Position numbers and translations under genes: made by a program. The notes beneath the pieces are model-generated. The model ran no database searches. It saw only the letters and a list, made by a program, of their open reading frames with translations, and had not been told where the DNA came from. 64,000 nucleotides of DNA from Trichosphaerium sp. ATCC 40318 (taxonomy: Eukaryota; Discosea; Flabellinia; Trichosidae), in assembly GCA_038496445.1 (NCBI GenBank), contig JALMLS010000579.1:124001-188000 (forward strand), written 5' to 3'. Of the stretch, positions 1 to 12,238 are shown one piece after another (position 1 is the first letter of the stretch; every line of letters begins with the position of its first letter).

Positions 1-47
1 AGATTGTTAAGTACGTTGCGGTAGCTTTGCCATTGCAATACAACGAA

Positions 48-1415
48 ATGGAACCACTAGGGACAATGCAAGGTACTGGCGCACTATTATGTCTTGGCGT
101 TCCGTTGGGTTCGACTTTTGGAATTGATATGCGTGAATACACTGTAGGCCCTCTATTTAAGGGTGTCAAACTCATTCCACCAGGTCCTCACCTTGTTTTT
201 TACAAGTACGTACCAAACTCATATTAGCTAACGCAACATACTAATTACGCGTAGTTTAAAGGACCAGAACGATAATATACGTTCTAGACTATGTTTCTTT
301 TTAAATGTCAAGCCAAACGAGGTAAGTGTCAAAAATAGGTGGAAACACGTTTAAAATTAATCCTCCTTTGATTGTAGAATGTTTTCTCAGGAATTGTAGG
401 TGTTTGTAAAAAAATGGGACCCACAGTTAGAAGACTTTGCTGATAGCATGGACAGCGATGAAACTGATAGATATATTCAAGGTGTAAGGAACTACGACTT
501 TGATAAGAATCTTGGAGCTTATCCGAAAGAATGTTCTGTTAAATGGAAAGGATTGTCTCAGTACCTCTCTGGACATATTGTAGATAAGCTCAACCCTGTC
601 AAACAGAAGCTAGCCGGTGTTAGCAAGCCGTTGACAATGCAAGAGGCTCAAACTGCTGGTGTTAATCTTACAGTACCACAAAATAGTAATCAATCGAATA
701 GTTCTTATTCTAGGAGACCTTTTTATACTGTTATTCCAAAATCTAAAAAAGTTAAACCTGGTACATCAATACAAGATTTGACACGTTGGAATAGAGATAA
801 ATCATTTATTTTGTATGACTTAATTAGAGAAGAGTTTAACGGAGGTATGTATCGTTTGTATTATGTTCTATGCGTTCTTTGTTAATTGTATATGCTTATA
901 CAATATTTTTAGATCCTATGGGTATCATTGGAGAATTGCAATACGCGTTTATAACATTTTTTTTGGGAGAAGACTTTGAAGGATTTGAACAATGGCGTAA
1001 AATATTTGTTCTTCTTTGTAATTGTGATGAGGCTCTATCACGTTATCCTCAATTATTCGTGGCATTTATAACAGCTTGTATACCACAGTTAAAGCAAGTA
1101 CCAGAAGAATTTTTCACTGACATTGTAACTGGTGAGAACTTTCTGTTTTATTCACTACAGGCACGTCTTTTTTCTTCATAATTTTTTTTTCCTGTTGTTT
1201 TAAAGTTGGGACCGTTATCACGTGATACATTGCGTAAGTTATGCTTATACTTTCGTGTGTAGGGTTTCTTTGAACTTCTAGACGACGATTCATTGGCTGG
1301 AGAACTTAGAAAGCTAGCGCACAAATTCAAAGTCTTCGTTCAACAAAAGTTTAAATTTCAGTTTTCTGATATGGACACAGATGAGATGCCCATTGTAGTA
1401 GAGACCAATATGTAA
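48..1415 (+). CDS. AAR2: AAR2 splicing factor (U5 snRNP assembly)
   Basis: AAR2 holds Prp8 during cytoplasmic maturation of the U5 snRNP and is replaced by Brr2 in the nucleus. Five exons (48-205, 255-321, 400-844, 913-1160, 1263-1415) join in frame to 356 codons, close to the usual 350-390. The N-terminal beta domain carries STFGIDMREY and FKGVKLIPPG, the family hallmark. The C-terminal helical domain carries GELQYAFITFFLG and FEGFEQW. I chose the ATG at 48 because it begins just before the conserved core; TTG at 27 is in frame but is not a likely start. The last intron has a GC donor (see 1161-1262). The next gene starts 168 bases downstream on the same strand. Identity rests on recalled family similarity along the whole length, and I am confident in it. 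Confidence 0.93.
1161..1262 (+). other. GC-AG intron in AAR2
   Basis: The coding frame ends in ...YSLQ at 1160 and resumes at 1263 with GFFELLDDD, matching the continuous AAR2 helical domain. The donor is GCACGT, the local GTACGT consensus with C at +2, and the acceptor is AG at 1261-1262. Reading on without splicing meets a stop within ten codons. Confidence 0.8.
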
Positions 1416-1583
1416 AAAAAGAAACAAAGAACTTAGTGAACACCGATAGCGTTTTGAAAAATAAAAATGTTGTTTGAGGAGAACAGTTAGGAAAAGCTCA
1501 AAAAGGCCTTTACGGAATAATTATTTTGGTCCAAACAAGTCATTTTTCGGATTTACAGCTGAACAGACTCTGAGTTACTGAGT

Positions 1584-4500
1584 ATGGCACAGCCACCACC
1601 AGGATGGCCACCAGGCTATAGACACACAAACCCGAACTATCAGAGAAACCCTAATCAACAGCAATACCAACAAAATGTTCCACCACAGCAACAGGGTTAT
1701 AATACGGCTCCTGTACCTTACGCAAGACCAGTTCAGCGCCAACAACAGCGTAGTAACAGCCCGTTATCAGCTACAAATCCTTTTGCGCGCCCACCAGTCC
1801 AACAACATAACCAACACGTATGATTTGTGCTTTCGCTAAAGGAAATAACAAGTTAATAAATAGATACCTATGGCAAGGCCCCATACGGCTCCTGCACCTC
1901 AACAAGGGACAAACCCATTTCGTAGAGCGCCTGCGGTACCTGTACGCATAAAAATTAAATTTACAAAGTTAACCACTACAAGAATACGCAACCAGTGCAG
2001 CAAATACAAACACCTCCTTACTCACATCAACCTACACGTTTGAGTCCTGCAGCAGTTGATTATCGCCACCAACAAGCTCAAAGGCCTCAGAAAGCGGCAC
2101 CTGTGCGACCTGCATCAAAACCAGCTTTTGAACATCGTCACGCTCCACCTGTACCGCAAGAAAGCGGTCCACCACCTGTCGAAATAATACGTCCACAGAC
2201 GCCTACTGGTAATCAAAGTGGTTACTCAAATGACAATACAGTACGTTTCGTGTTTGAACGACTTTTCCTGTGACACGTTCTGGTTTTCCCTTTTTTTTTT
2301 TTCACGTTCTGTCTTCGTTTCAAGCCTAAACTAAGCGTGTTTTTAGAGTGGTGATCCAAGTGGCTACAATTCCAGTACAGAATCTGATATTAGTGAAGAA
2401 TCTACTGAGGAAGAAGCAAACGTAAGCCAAGTAAGTGATTAATAAGGAAGACAAAGTGGGAATCATTTTGATTTTTATTTTTGACGTCATTTTTAAATCC
2501 TTTTAGGAAACAGCGAGTAAAAACGTTGCTGGTCCTTATAGAGCACCTTCAAGACCAGGGTAATGTTTTTATGCTTGTATTGTTATGTTTTCTCATATTG
2601 TTGTAGAAGGAAGCCTTTATCTTTGTATTCTACATCAGATTCTTTTATTATTTATAATCATGATAAACCAACACTTGATCCTCTTGTTATTGGAAAGAAT
2701 AATTCACACCCTGGTGACTTTTCTTCTTTTAAAGCTACTAAAGACAAGAAGACATCATTTCCAAAACAAGTATCTAATTTTGATTGTTTTGGTATCCTCG
2801 GTATTATCGCATTGGAGCAAGGCACGTTTGTTTGGTTTTATTACTTTTTTTGATACGAGTTGAGTTGTATTTTTTTTTTCCGTTTTTTGACTTTTGAGCA
2901 GAAAGTTTCCTTGTGGTGATAACAGATTGCTCTCCTGTTGGTCTTGTCAATGGAAAGGTTATTTATAATATAACTGGAACAGAATTTTTATCTTTTTCGT
3001 CTCGTAGAGAGTATATGTACAGACATACGCCAGGCATAAAAGCACCGTACGTTCGAATTTTCTTTAAATATTTTTTTGTTCGAGTGGTTTCTCATTTCCG
3101 TCTTAGATATGTCAAGCTTCAGAAGTTTTGTTGTTTTGGCAATCTATACTTCTCATATGATTACCCATTAACACATAGTCTTCAAAGACAAAATAAATTA
3201 GCAACAGAAATACAGACACAGGTATGTTTGTTGGGTTTTCTTTTTCGTATTAATTTTTTTAGCCTCCATCTAAAGTTGCCGATAAACGATTTTTCTGGAA
3301 TAGATACCTCATGCGTCATTTTATTAAAAAGGGATTATGTGATTATATTACTATTGTAGTAAGGTACCAACTAAAGTTACAATTTTATTCACAACAAAAA
3401 AATCCCAACCTTCCTTCCATACTACTTTTGGAGTGAAGTAAAATAACATGTAGTTGTGTGTGCTGGTAGTAATTACTAGTAGGAATTTTTTAGTTGTATT
3501 TTTATTATTTTATTTGTCACGTGGGTCGAATTATACTAATTTTTTCGCTTGTAGAGGATATGTTGGTAAATATGAGAATGAACTTGTTCCTTCTACAAGT
3601 AACCATATTGATCTTATTTTGATATCTCGTATAAGTTGTATGCGTGCTGGAACTAGATATAATACAAGAGGTGAGTTTTGAGGTTGTCATGATTATCACG
3701 TGACAAAAAGTGATAATACAACTGAATTTTTAAGTGATTGTAATATTATATATGTTGTTCTAAAGTACACTATTAGGCATCAATGACGATGGTAATGTTG
3801 CGAATTTTGTTGAAACAGAGCAAATAATTCAATGCAAGACAAAAAATCGTGTTGTTTCTTTATTACAGATTAGAGGATCTATTCCTGTACGTTTAGTATA
3901 TATAATAGTATAATTGTACTTCCACTTTAATATCATATTGTCGCTGATCAGTCAATCATAGGTATTCTGGGAGCAAGAAAAACTCAAAAATGTACATCCT
4001 TTTGACGCCAAGAGTTTTTTTTGTTTGTCCGTTTTTTTTGATGCTCACACTATTTTTTTAGGGTAGACGACAGCCTGTAATTACTAGAAAGTTTCAAGCT
4101 ACTGTACCAGCTTTCAAGAAGCACATGGATCAAATGTTTAAATTTTATGGGAAGGATATTCATATTATAAATCTACTTTCTCGAAAAAAGAACAAGTCTG
4201 GTGCTTCAACTTTGTCTGAGGGATATGTTATGCAAGTACAAAAATATGCTTCTTTGGCATTAACATATACAAACTTTGATTTCCATAAAGAGTGTAAAGA
4301 TACTAAATGGGAAGCCATTGATCATCTCATTCGAGGCAAGTATTTTTTTTTTTTTGGGTTGAAATTTGGATATTTTTTTCTCGTGTGACAAATCGTTGTT
4401 TATCATTTACCACTTTCGTTCTTTTATGTTGAAAATATTTGTTTACTGATATCTAATAATTATTAGGCAAGAAAGTTGGTCCTGCATTGACGAAATATGG

Positions 4501-7500
4501 CTACTTTGAAACGTAAGAAATGATAGCTCGTAAATTGGATTTGTTTAACAAAGTGTATAGGAAGCTTGGTGATAATCGAGAGGGAATAGCAGTTCAATGT
4601 GGTACTTTTAGAACGAACTGTATGGATTGCTTGGATAGGTATGCACTAAATTGGTTTTCCCCACTGTGTACTAACTCTCTTGTTCTGAATAGAACAAATG
4701 TTGTTCAAAGTAAAATAGGTACGGGTTTTATAAAAATTAGTTTAAACTTAATGTTAATTTCTAGCCAATCACTCCCTTGCTTCACAGCTTAAGCGCCTTG
4801 GTCTTGGCAACGGATCTTTGGTTCCTCCAGGAAGTTCATTAGGACGTGCTTTTAAGAACATATGGGCTAACAATGGCGATTGGCTTAGTAAGGCGTATGC
4901 TGGTATGTTTTTTTTCCAGAAATGCTGCCAAGTTTTTGAAAAGAGAATATTTACTAACTTTACTTAGGTACTGGCGCTATGAAGAGTTCATTTACGAGAC
5001 ATGGCAAGTTGACATTTGCTGGTATGCTTGACGATGGATTGAAGTCCGCAACACGTATTTACGTACGCTTAAAGCTTAAGACATCGAGCGGAAAAAAACT
5101 TACAATTACTTTTAGCAAAATACGTTTAAGGATGGTTCGAAACAAGAAGCAATTGACTTGTTCCTTGGACGAATCGAAGAAGAGGTTTGTAGTACTATTT
5201 TTATGGTTGTTTCTCTTATGAATGTTATAGATTGAAGAGGAAGCCAGGACAGATACTGATAAATGGGTTAAAGGCCAACTGCGTCTTTGCAGGGTACATG
5301 ATTTATTGGTTTTACTGCTTATCTTACTCATGTATTTATGTAGGGGTCTTACACTAGATCTATCATATCTCATATGTTCTTGGTCACGTGGAATGTAAAT
5401 GCTAACCTACCTGCTGGAGACAGTACGTTGTAGTTTTTTTGTTGTTGTTTTTTTCATTTGCTGCGACTTGTGTTTGTGCTCACGAGAAATACCGTTTGTA
5501 GGTCAGAAAGAGCTCTTAAAGTTGTTTGATGTTAGACGTGTTAATCATGAGCTTATTGATACATATATTGTTTGTCTACAAGAAGTTGTAGAACTCAACA
5601 CTGGTCAGGTATGTTTACATTACTACAAAATAAAGGCTATCCAGTATTTACGTTTCTTAGGTGCTCAAGACAGATGTCACTAAAGCTTTAGCATGGGAAA
5701 AGGCTCTAACGAATTGTATAAATTCATTAAGAAAGAGCAAGGTAGTTCTCGTACAATCAGATCAGATGGTGGGCGTAGTAACTCTCATGTTCCTCAAGTA
5801 CACAACAATTCATTTGATTGTTTTAAATGTTAATGCATGAGTTTAGAGAAGACTTGATTAATGAAGTGAGAGATATAAAGACGTTTAGTTGTAAGACTGG
5901 TGTTAGTGGATACGCAGGAAACAAAGGAGGTGTCGCTGTTCGCTTCAAGTAAGTACTTTCTTCTTTCTCAATGTTTTTGAAAAGTCTTAAAAAAAACCAG
6001 TGGTTGGGTGTGGTCTCATTTTTGGTCACGTGACCTTTATTGTCTTGTTGCGTTATGTATTTTTTAAACTTCAATAACTATTTGGTTTTATAAAACCCAG
6101 AATTGTCCTAATGCACTTCAATCAAGTTACCTCTTGTTTTCGTTGAACTAATGTTTTTTTTAAAGGTACAGAGACTCCACAGTTTGTTTTATTGGTGCTC
6201 ATATGTCTGCTGGACAGAGTGCTGTAATGGAACGTGTTAGTGATTTCTGGGGTATTACAAACAAGGTGGCATTTGGTACACGTAACTACAAGAGTGGTAT
6301 CAAGGATCATGAGTACGTAAACCAGCGACCAGTATCTTTTTACTAATGTCCATTTTTAGTATGGTTTTCTGGCTTGGAGATTTTAACTTTAGGATTAACA
6401 TGCCTTATAATGATGTTATTGAATGTGTTAATAGAGGTGATTGGAGTCAACTATATAACCACGATCAAGTACGTTAGTCACGTGACTACCAGCGTGCTAT
6501 CACTATTTTTTGACTAGCGTCAAGAGCTTTCTTTTTCTATCTTTTTTTTTGTTGTGTTTACTTTCATTGTGAACCTAACTCTATTATTAGCTGAGGGAAG
6601 AGCAACATAAAGGATCTGCATTTAGTGGGTATAGTGAAGGCGCTATTGACTTTGCACCAACTTATAAATACGATATTGGCACTGATCGTTACGATACAAG
6701 GTACGGAAGAAATTTATAAACTTGTTATTTCTAGAAAAGTTAGATTGTTAATCCAAAAAATTAGCGAAAAACGAAGGATACCTGCATGGTGTGATAGGAT
6801 TCTTTATAAGAGTAATTCAGGTGAAATGATTGAACAGTTGTCTTATGCACGCTGTGAGATTACTACATCTGATCATAGACCAGTACACTCGCATCTCGTC
6901 ATTGAAGTGCGTGTGAAGCTCGTTTTATCCGAGTATTTTTTTTGTTTTTTTTGTTTTTCTTTTGGTGCTTTGTGATCGTTGTTACTGTTTCTTTTATTGC
7001 TTGGAGTCTAATATACCTTACTTAGGTTGTCGCCATCGATCATGATAAAGAGAGCAAGCTCAAGGATCGTCTATACAAGCTTGTTGAAACTCTTGATGAA
7101 GCAACACTTGCTAAACCTAATGAGTTGCATCATTCTCTTTCAATGCTAAAAAGAGAGGACTCTAGATCACTTATTTCTGAATCTAATAAAAGACCAGCTA
7201 CTGGAGGAGGCCCACCAGCCATACCGAAAAGTCATCCAGATGGTTCAAGAAGAAGATCAACACCTCCTAGTAAAGGTTCGCGTCAAAAAAACTGTTTTTT
7301 TTTTTGTTAATTTTCTGCACCTCTTCAAACGATCTGTGCTTATACTAAAACTTGCATATAGCTAATCAACCTGATGAGAATCTTATAGAATTTAAAGCAC
7401 GTCAAAATCGTAACACATGGGCACCACAACCTGCTAAATCTCAGGAACGTTTAAATATTGAAGGATACATGAATTCTTTGACTCAGATTGGGTCTCAAGT

Positions 7501-7845
7501 GAACAGCTCATTTGGTGATGTACAACTTCTTAAAACAAGTACAAACCTACTTGGAAACACAGGAAAGGCATTGGTTAATTACTTAAACAGCTTGGGAAAC
7601 CCACAAGCAACGGTACGTTGAAGGAAAGGAGAAAACCCTTCTCCATCTTTTTTTTTTTCTTCAAAAAAACAAAACTAAGAAAAAAATAGGACTTTTCTAA
7701 ACAAGTTACTATATGCTTTCAAACTCTTGGTAATGCTGCACGTACTGCTTCACAAAATGTAAAAGACCAAAATCTACATGCTCATCTTGTGAGTGCAGTT
7801 AATAATCTTCTGACATTGATAAGTAAATACGCACTGTATTTCTAA
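1584..7845 (+). CDS. Synaptojanin-like SAC / inositol 5-phosphatase
   Basis: A two-phosphatase phosphoinositide enzyme expected to act on PI4P/PI(4,5)P2 at endocytic membranes. About 290 residues of Pro/Gln/Asn-rich sequence precede the SAC domain ([28 protein letters not shown]). The SAC catalytic loop [10 protein letters not shown] (Cx5R) is split by an intron near 4639. The 5-phosphatase domain follows at about 5.35-6.9 kb with both signatures: FWLGDFNFR (about 6370) and [11 protein letters not shown] (about 6775), then TSDHRPV. A serine/proline-rich linker and a C-terminal region with [19 protein letters not shown] complete it, ending at TAA 7843-7845. There are at least 15 introns. The domain order matches synaptojanin and OCRL-distinct SAC-5Pase fusions; the long N-terminal extension before SAC is unusual. 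Both catalytic domains look intact. Confidence 0.92.
6024..6035. promoter_or_regulatory. Intronic 12-bp E-box palindrome
   Basis: GGTCACGTGACC, a perfect palindrome around CACGTG, lies inside an intron of the synaptojanin-like gene. It fits a basic helix-loop-helix leucine-zipper site. Function is inferred only from the motif. Confidence 0.4.
6476..6487. promoter_or_regulatory. Intronic 12-bp E-box palindrome
   Basis: AGTCACGTGACT, a second perfect 12-base palindrome, sits just after a GTACGT donor in a nearby intron of the same gene, about 450 bases from the first. Confidence 0.4.
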
Positions 7846-7851
7846 ATGATA

Positions 7852-7861
7852 AATAAATAAA
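7852..7861 (+). terminator. Putative poly(A) signals
   Basis: Two overlapping AATAAA hexamers lie 7-16 bases after the stop of the synaptojanin-like gene. The position is very close to the stop codon, so 3' UTRs may be short here. Confidence 0.35.
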
Positions 7862-8006
7862 TACAAAAAACACTTTCTTGAACTTCATGTGCCTTATGTT
7901 ACGGACAATTTATAGACTTGGATACCGTTACCAGTCTTCGCCTAGCTCATGTTGTGTAGAACACTGCTACAATATAGCACGTGTTGAAAAACAAAGAACA
8001 AACTTT

Positions 8007-11000
8007 TCAGGGAAGTGATTCTGGCAAAGCGTGGTTGTCTGATGATTTATAGCGTTTGTACCCAATGCAGAGCAGTAGAAAGCAGTAAATACGAGGCCAG
8101 ATAAAATAACAGTTTTAATTTGTCTATTTACAATTTTTCTTCTTTTCGCAGTTTTTTTTTGTTTATACACTATTACTTTCACGTTCACTGTTGGTACCCT
8201 GAGAGAATATAATAGAATCAATAGTCATAACAGCGTTCTGAGCAGCTCTTTGTTTCCTTCTTCGAACTCTTCTTTTATACCTAACAAAGCAAATACCAAA
8301 GAAAGCCTAATAACCAAAATATCAATACCCAACCACGTGAAAAAAAAAAAACCAAAAATTCCAAACAGCAAATTTGGATTTCATCTTAAGCGTACAGTCA
8401 TGGCACAAGCACACCCGCAAACACCTATTAGTAATCCAAGGAAGACAGCTTGGATAAGCATTTTCTGTATTGATTCAGGATTCCATGGAGCTCCCTCAGC
8501 CACTGTATCTATTTTTTAAAATAAGTCAATGCCTTAACATCTCGCTTAACGAGCAATACTTTCTTCCTCGTAGGGATAAGAATAACGTACTATTAGTTAA
8601 AGAACATCTAGGAGTTGCAGCAATGCCTAGATTGAAGCATCTATCGCTATTGCTGCTGAACATAGGAAAACTTGTATTGGGTAATATTTCTGCACACAAT
8701 ATTTGGTTTTTTGCCTAAGAACTTTAGCACGTCATTTACGTCAATATCTTTCTTACATTTGGGCACGCAGTACGTAAAGAATTACAACTAGACATACAAG
8801 ACTGTTTAGCAACAGTTCTGAAATCTAGAGACATAAAGGTTAAGCCGCTATGAACATTTCTTGTTACTTACCTAATGAGCTCAAATTTTTTCCAGCAACA
8901 ATGATTTGATAGACTGCCTGAGACATGATTTTATCTAAATCTGCATTGGTACACACTGGTGCTATCTTAAAATAAAGTTAGAAGTGCTCCTGCTCCCAAA
9001 AAGAGCTATCCGTACCAATGAGCAAAGAGTTCGCCGTTGTGCGTTTTCGCAGTATGGACAGTCCTGTAGTTAATGTAAACACGTGTTAATTAACTTAAAA
9101 TTTGCGTACAGGATCAGCTACAGCATCAATGAAGTAGCTCAAATGCTTGTCATAGGCAAGAAAGTCTAGACCTGAAAAGTCTACAGTATACGTTTCCCAC
9201 GTAATATACGGAGCACAGTTTGGAATATCTGTACGGTTACCACAGTACTTACACTTTTGAGAAGGAGATAACCTAGGTGTATATATCTCCCCTAACAAAT
9301 ATGTCACGTGATTGATAAAAATAGGCTGTAGTACGTACCACAATTTGCCAAAAAAGGCCATGACGAACAGTACAAGTTTGTTAAAGCTGGAAGATTACAA
9401 ACTTCCAAAGCAGCATGACATTCACTACGACATGTCTTTGGATGTATTTCCCTAGTAGGCAAGTTTGAATAAACAAGAACTCAATCACTTACTCTCCTTT
9501 ATCACATCCAATAAATACAGACCTACAAATAAACCTTTCTATAGCTTCATCACAGTCCTTACATAGAATCTCAAAATCGCTGATAAAAAACGAGTAAAAA
9601 AACTGAGATAAAAGTCAACGAATGCTTACTCTACACCGAGGTGACTAAGTAAATGAGATACACCTTCTTCTATAAGGTCTTCTATACCGCTATAAAACGG
9701 CATAACAGGGTAGTCAATATAAGCATGACAAACGCCCTAGAAAAGGTGTTAACAAACTAAAGATAACCCGCTTCTTAAAAAAAAGCCTCACCTTTAATTG
9801 AACATATCGACATGGACACTTCGCCCTAGTGTTTGTGCCTACACATAGTTAACAACCAACAAATATGACGCCTAAAATAGGACAAGACATACCTATAGAC
9901 ATACAGTGTTCATTCGAAGCATAGGGAAACCGTCGACAGTTTGTTAAATGAGTCAAATCTTCAAAAACAGAAGCAAAATCTTTAACAACACGTGATGTTA
10001 TTTCAATCACATCTAAGTCTTGCATAGCATTTAAACTGCTAAACAAAATCACAAAAAAAGTAAGTTGCTTCAACATGACTACGAATATTGCTTACCATGT
10101 ATCGACAAGCGCTTGACAAACATCTTTACAAGGAGGAGCACCCTCCATAGTACCATCACATCCAAAATAAGCATCCCTGCACATTGTTGTCTGTAACTGC
10201 TGTAGGCAAGCTAAAATATAAGGACGTATTAGCATACTAATAGAACCGAGTGTCATGATTTCTTGCTTGTACAGAGATGAATACTTATCCCTTCTTCGAT
10301 ATTACTAAGCAAGTCAACAGCCTTTTTGTAGTGCCTGTAAAAAAGTAAACACAAAACAAAAACCAGTCAAGGAAATCATCTGTAATACGCACAAGGCTAT
10401 CAAATTCTCTACAGCTTCTAAGTTCATCATAAAAAGAGAAGATATTGGATATCCCAATTGACCTTTGCACATGGTCATTTGAGAATCATAAATCTCAGGT
10501 CCCTTAGTTTTCTGTTAGCATTATTTCTTTTTTTTGTATGAGCAGCAATATCACCTCTTTTACGTACCACACACTCTGTAGATGTATCTATGATATTGCT
10601 GTGAACGTTTATACACGTGCTAACTTTTACTACATCTGAGTTTGAAAACCCAAGAGACGTAGCAAGCTCCTCTGTGTGTTTTACTAACTGTTTCCAAAGC
10701 TTAGAAAAAACAAAAACAGTTTTGAACATGTGCTCAAAAGTACGTACAGCTAAATGTACTCTCTTGTATATGCCATTACAACCCTCACCGATTGCTCCAA
10801 AAGAATTAACTAGAGTCTTAAAAAGAGTGAGTCAAAGCGGTCTATTAAAAAGACAAAAACATTGGCGTCTAGTTTTTAAGCAGTTAAACTGAGACTCACC
10901 ATGACATTATGACGTAGAGTTGTCTGGAGCTGTTCTCTCACATCAACCTGGAATGAAGGCGCTGCTAAGCTATTGATATGGCATGCCTCGCTCAGAACCT

Positions 11001-11627
11001 TTACATGGAGGTTAAAAGATGCAAAAGATTAAGCCATTTTTAGAAAAAAATGACGTCATACGTCAAAACTACTAATACTAAAAAAGGATAAACCTATCCC
11101 CGTGTATACGGAATTGAATAAATAAAGCTTCAATACAACGTACAAACTCACAGCTTTGTCTACAAGGTGTTTGCGGCCATTTTACAGAAAACGTTTCACC
11201 TTCTAATTCTATACTGTCCTTGCATGGTGTAATATAGTTATGACAGAATATACGTTTAAGGTTATCTCTGCATGATCTAATTGAAAGCATTAGAAAGCAT
11301 CAGAGTCTACAAAAACTATAAAACAAACAAATGCTGCCGAAAAGTTTAATACGAGTCCAATAAGAACGTTTTTGTAATCATACGGGTAAGGAAGTGCGTC
11401 TATAGACGAAAAGAGTGTTGACCAGGATGTTATATCAAAATCGTCTACTTTTTGCCCATACGTGTAGCCTACGTAAGACTAAACCCATTTATGAGCGTTA
11501 GAAGTAATTCTACTGGCAATACCTTGCAAAACTCAGGAACTTCATCTCTACATAACTCTTCGCCATTAATTATCATAACATAAGCTATACAAAAAGCTAT
11601 AAACGAATGTACACGCCATGAGCACAT
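8007..11627 (-). CDS. Membrane protein with four Frizzled-type CRDs
   Basis: Hand splicing of about 22 short exons gives a protein of about 730 residues. It starts with a signal peptide (MCSWRVHSFIAFCIAYVMI). Four cysteine-rich domains follow at about residues 25-125, 235-345, 365-470 and 485-605. Each repeats C-x8-C-x6-C and then C-x3-C-x6/7-C, for example CRDNLKRIFCHNYITPC plus PCRQSC, and CLQQLQTTMCRDAYFGC plus PCKDVC. That is the spacing of the Frizzled/Wnt-binding CRD. Near residue 660 lies one transmembrane helix (AVFLGLLIGVCGCACAMTAF), then a basic tail (RYKRRVRRRKQR). There is no seven-helix domain. It is probably a cell-surface or endosomal type I receptor; the ligand is unknown. The last exon (stop 8007) is my least certain junction. 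Confidence 0.75.
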
Positions 11628-12238
11628 ATAAAGCAATTTATCTAAAAACTGTCTTTGACCGTCGTCATTTTAGTGTAAAAAGAACGTAACAAGACGTTAT
11701 CCCATTCGTACATTAAGATGACCCGTAATTTAAGATGCCGTTTCGGTTTATCATTTTTTTAAGCGCTTTTTTGTTGCTAGTACCGGCAATCTGCGTTTTT
11801 TTACGTTTATTACCGCTTAAAAGGCCTAGCTATGAAGGTCTTTTCTTGTAGTTCAAAAAAACCCGCTAGGCATTGCACAAGCTTAAAATAGGATTGTTGG
11901 ATATACTGTTTATAAGAACCGTGAAAGATTACCCTAGCTGTTGCAATAAAGCTATAGACGTACGTAAGTACCACGTATATAGTAAAAGAAGTTTACTTCA
12001 GGCAAAGTCAAATCGACAGTCAAATAACTAAAAAGACACCTCTGTGCAATTACACTTGAATCCACCTTAAGGTTCGATATTTGATCCCTTTTTCGGACAT
12101 AAAAACTTCAGTACAATGTATAAGGTTTTAAATTACTTTATGTACATCACTGACAAGTAAAAATAGCGTTGTGTATACACGCTTAGTATTTTGATGCTCT
12201 ACGCTTCTTTTTTTGGATTTCAAACTACTGTTTATAGT
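11628..12238. other. Intergenic, no gene seen
   Basis: Spacer between the 3' end of the ABCG gene and the start of the multi-CRD gene, both on the minus strand; it should contain the promoter of the latter. It is AT-rich with short poly-T runs. I found no coding frame with splice support and no structured repeat. Confidence 0.5.

Noticed and set aside
6024-6487. Reading the CACGTG palindromes as a TFEB/CLEAR lysosomal network because a LIMP-2 gene is nearby
   Set aside because: Sites are spread over unrelated genes and are missing around the CD36/LIMP-2 gene itself (no CACGTG from about 16.4 to 25.3 kb).
12067-12090. GGTTCGAT that could be a tRNA B-box
   Set aside because: No A-box at the right distance and no cloverleaf can be drawn. 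I found no tRNA or rRNA gene in the window.
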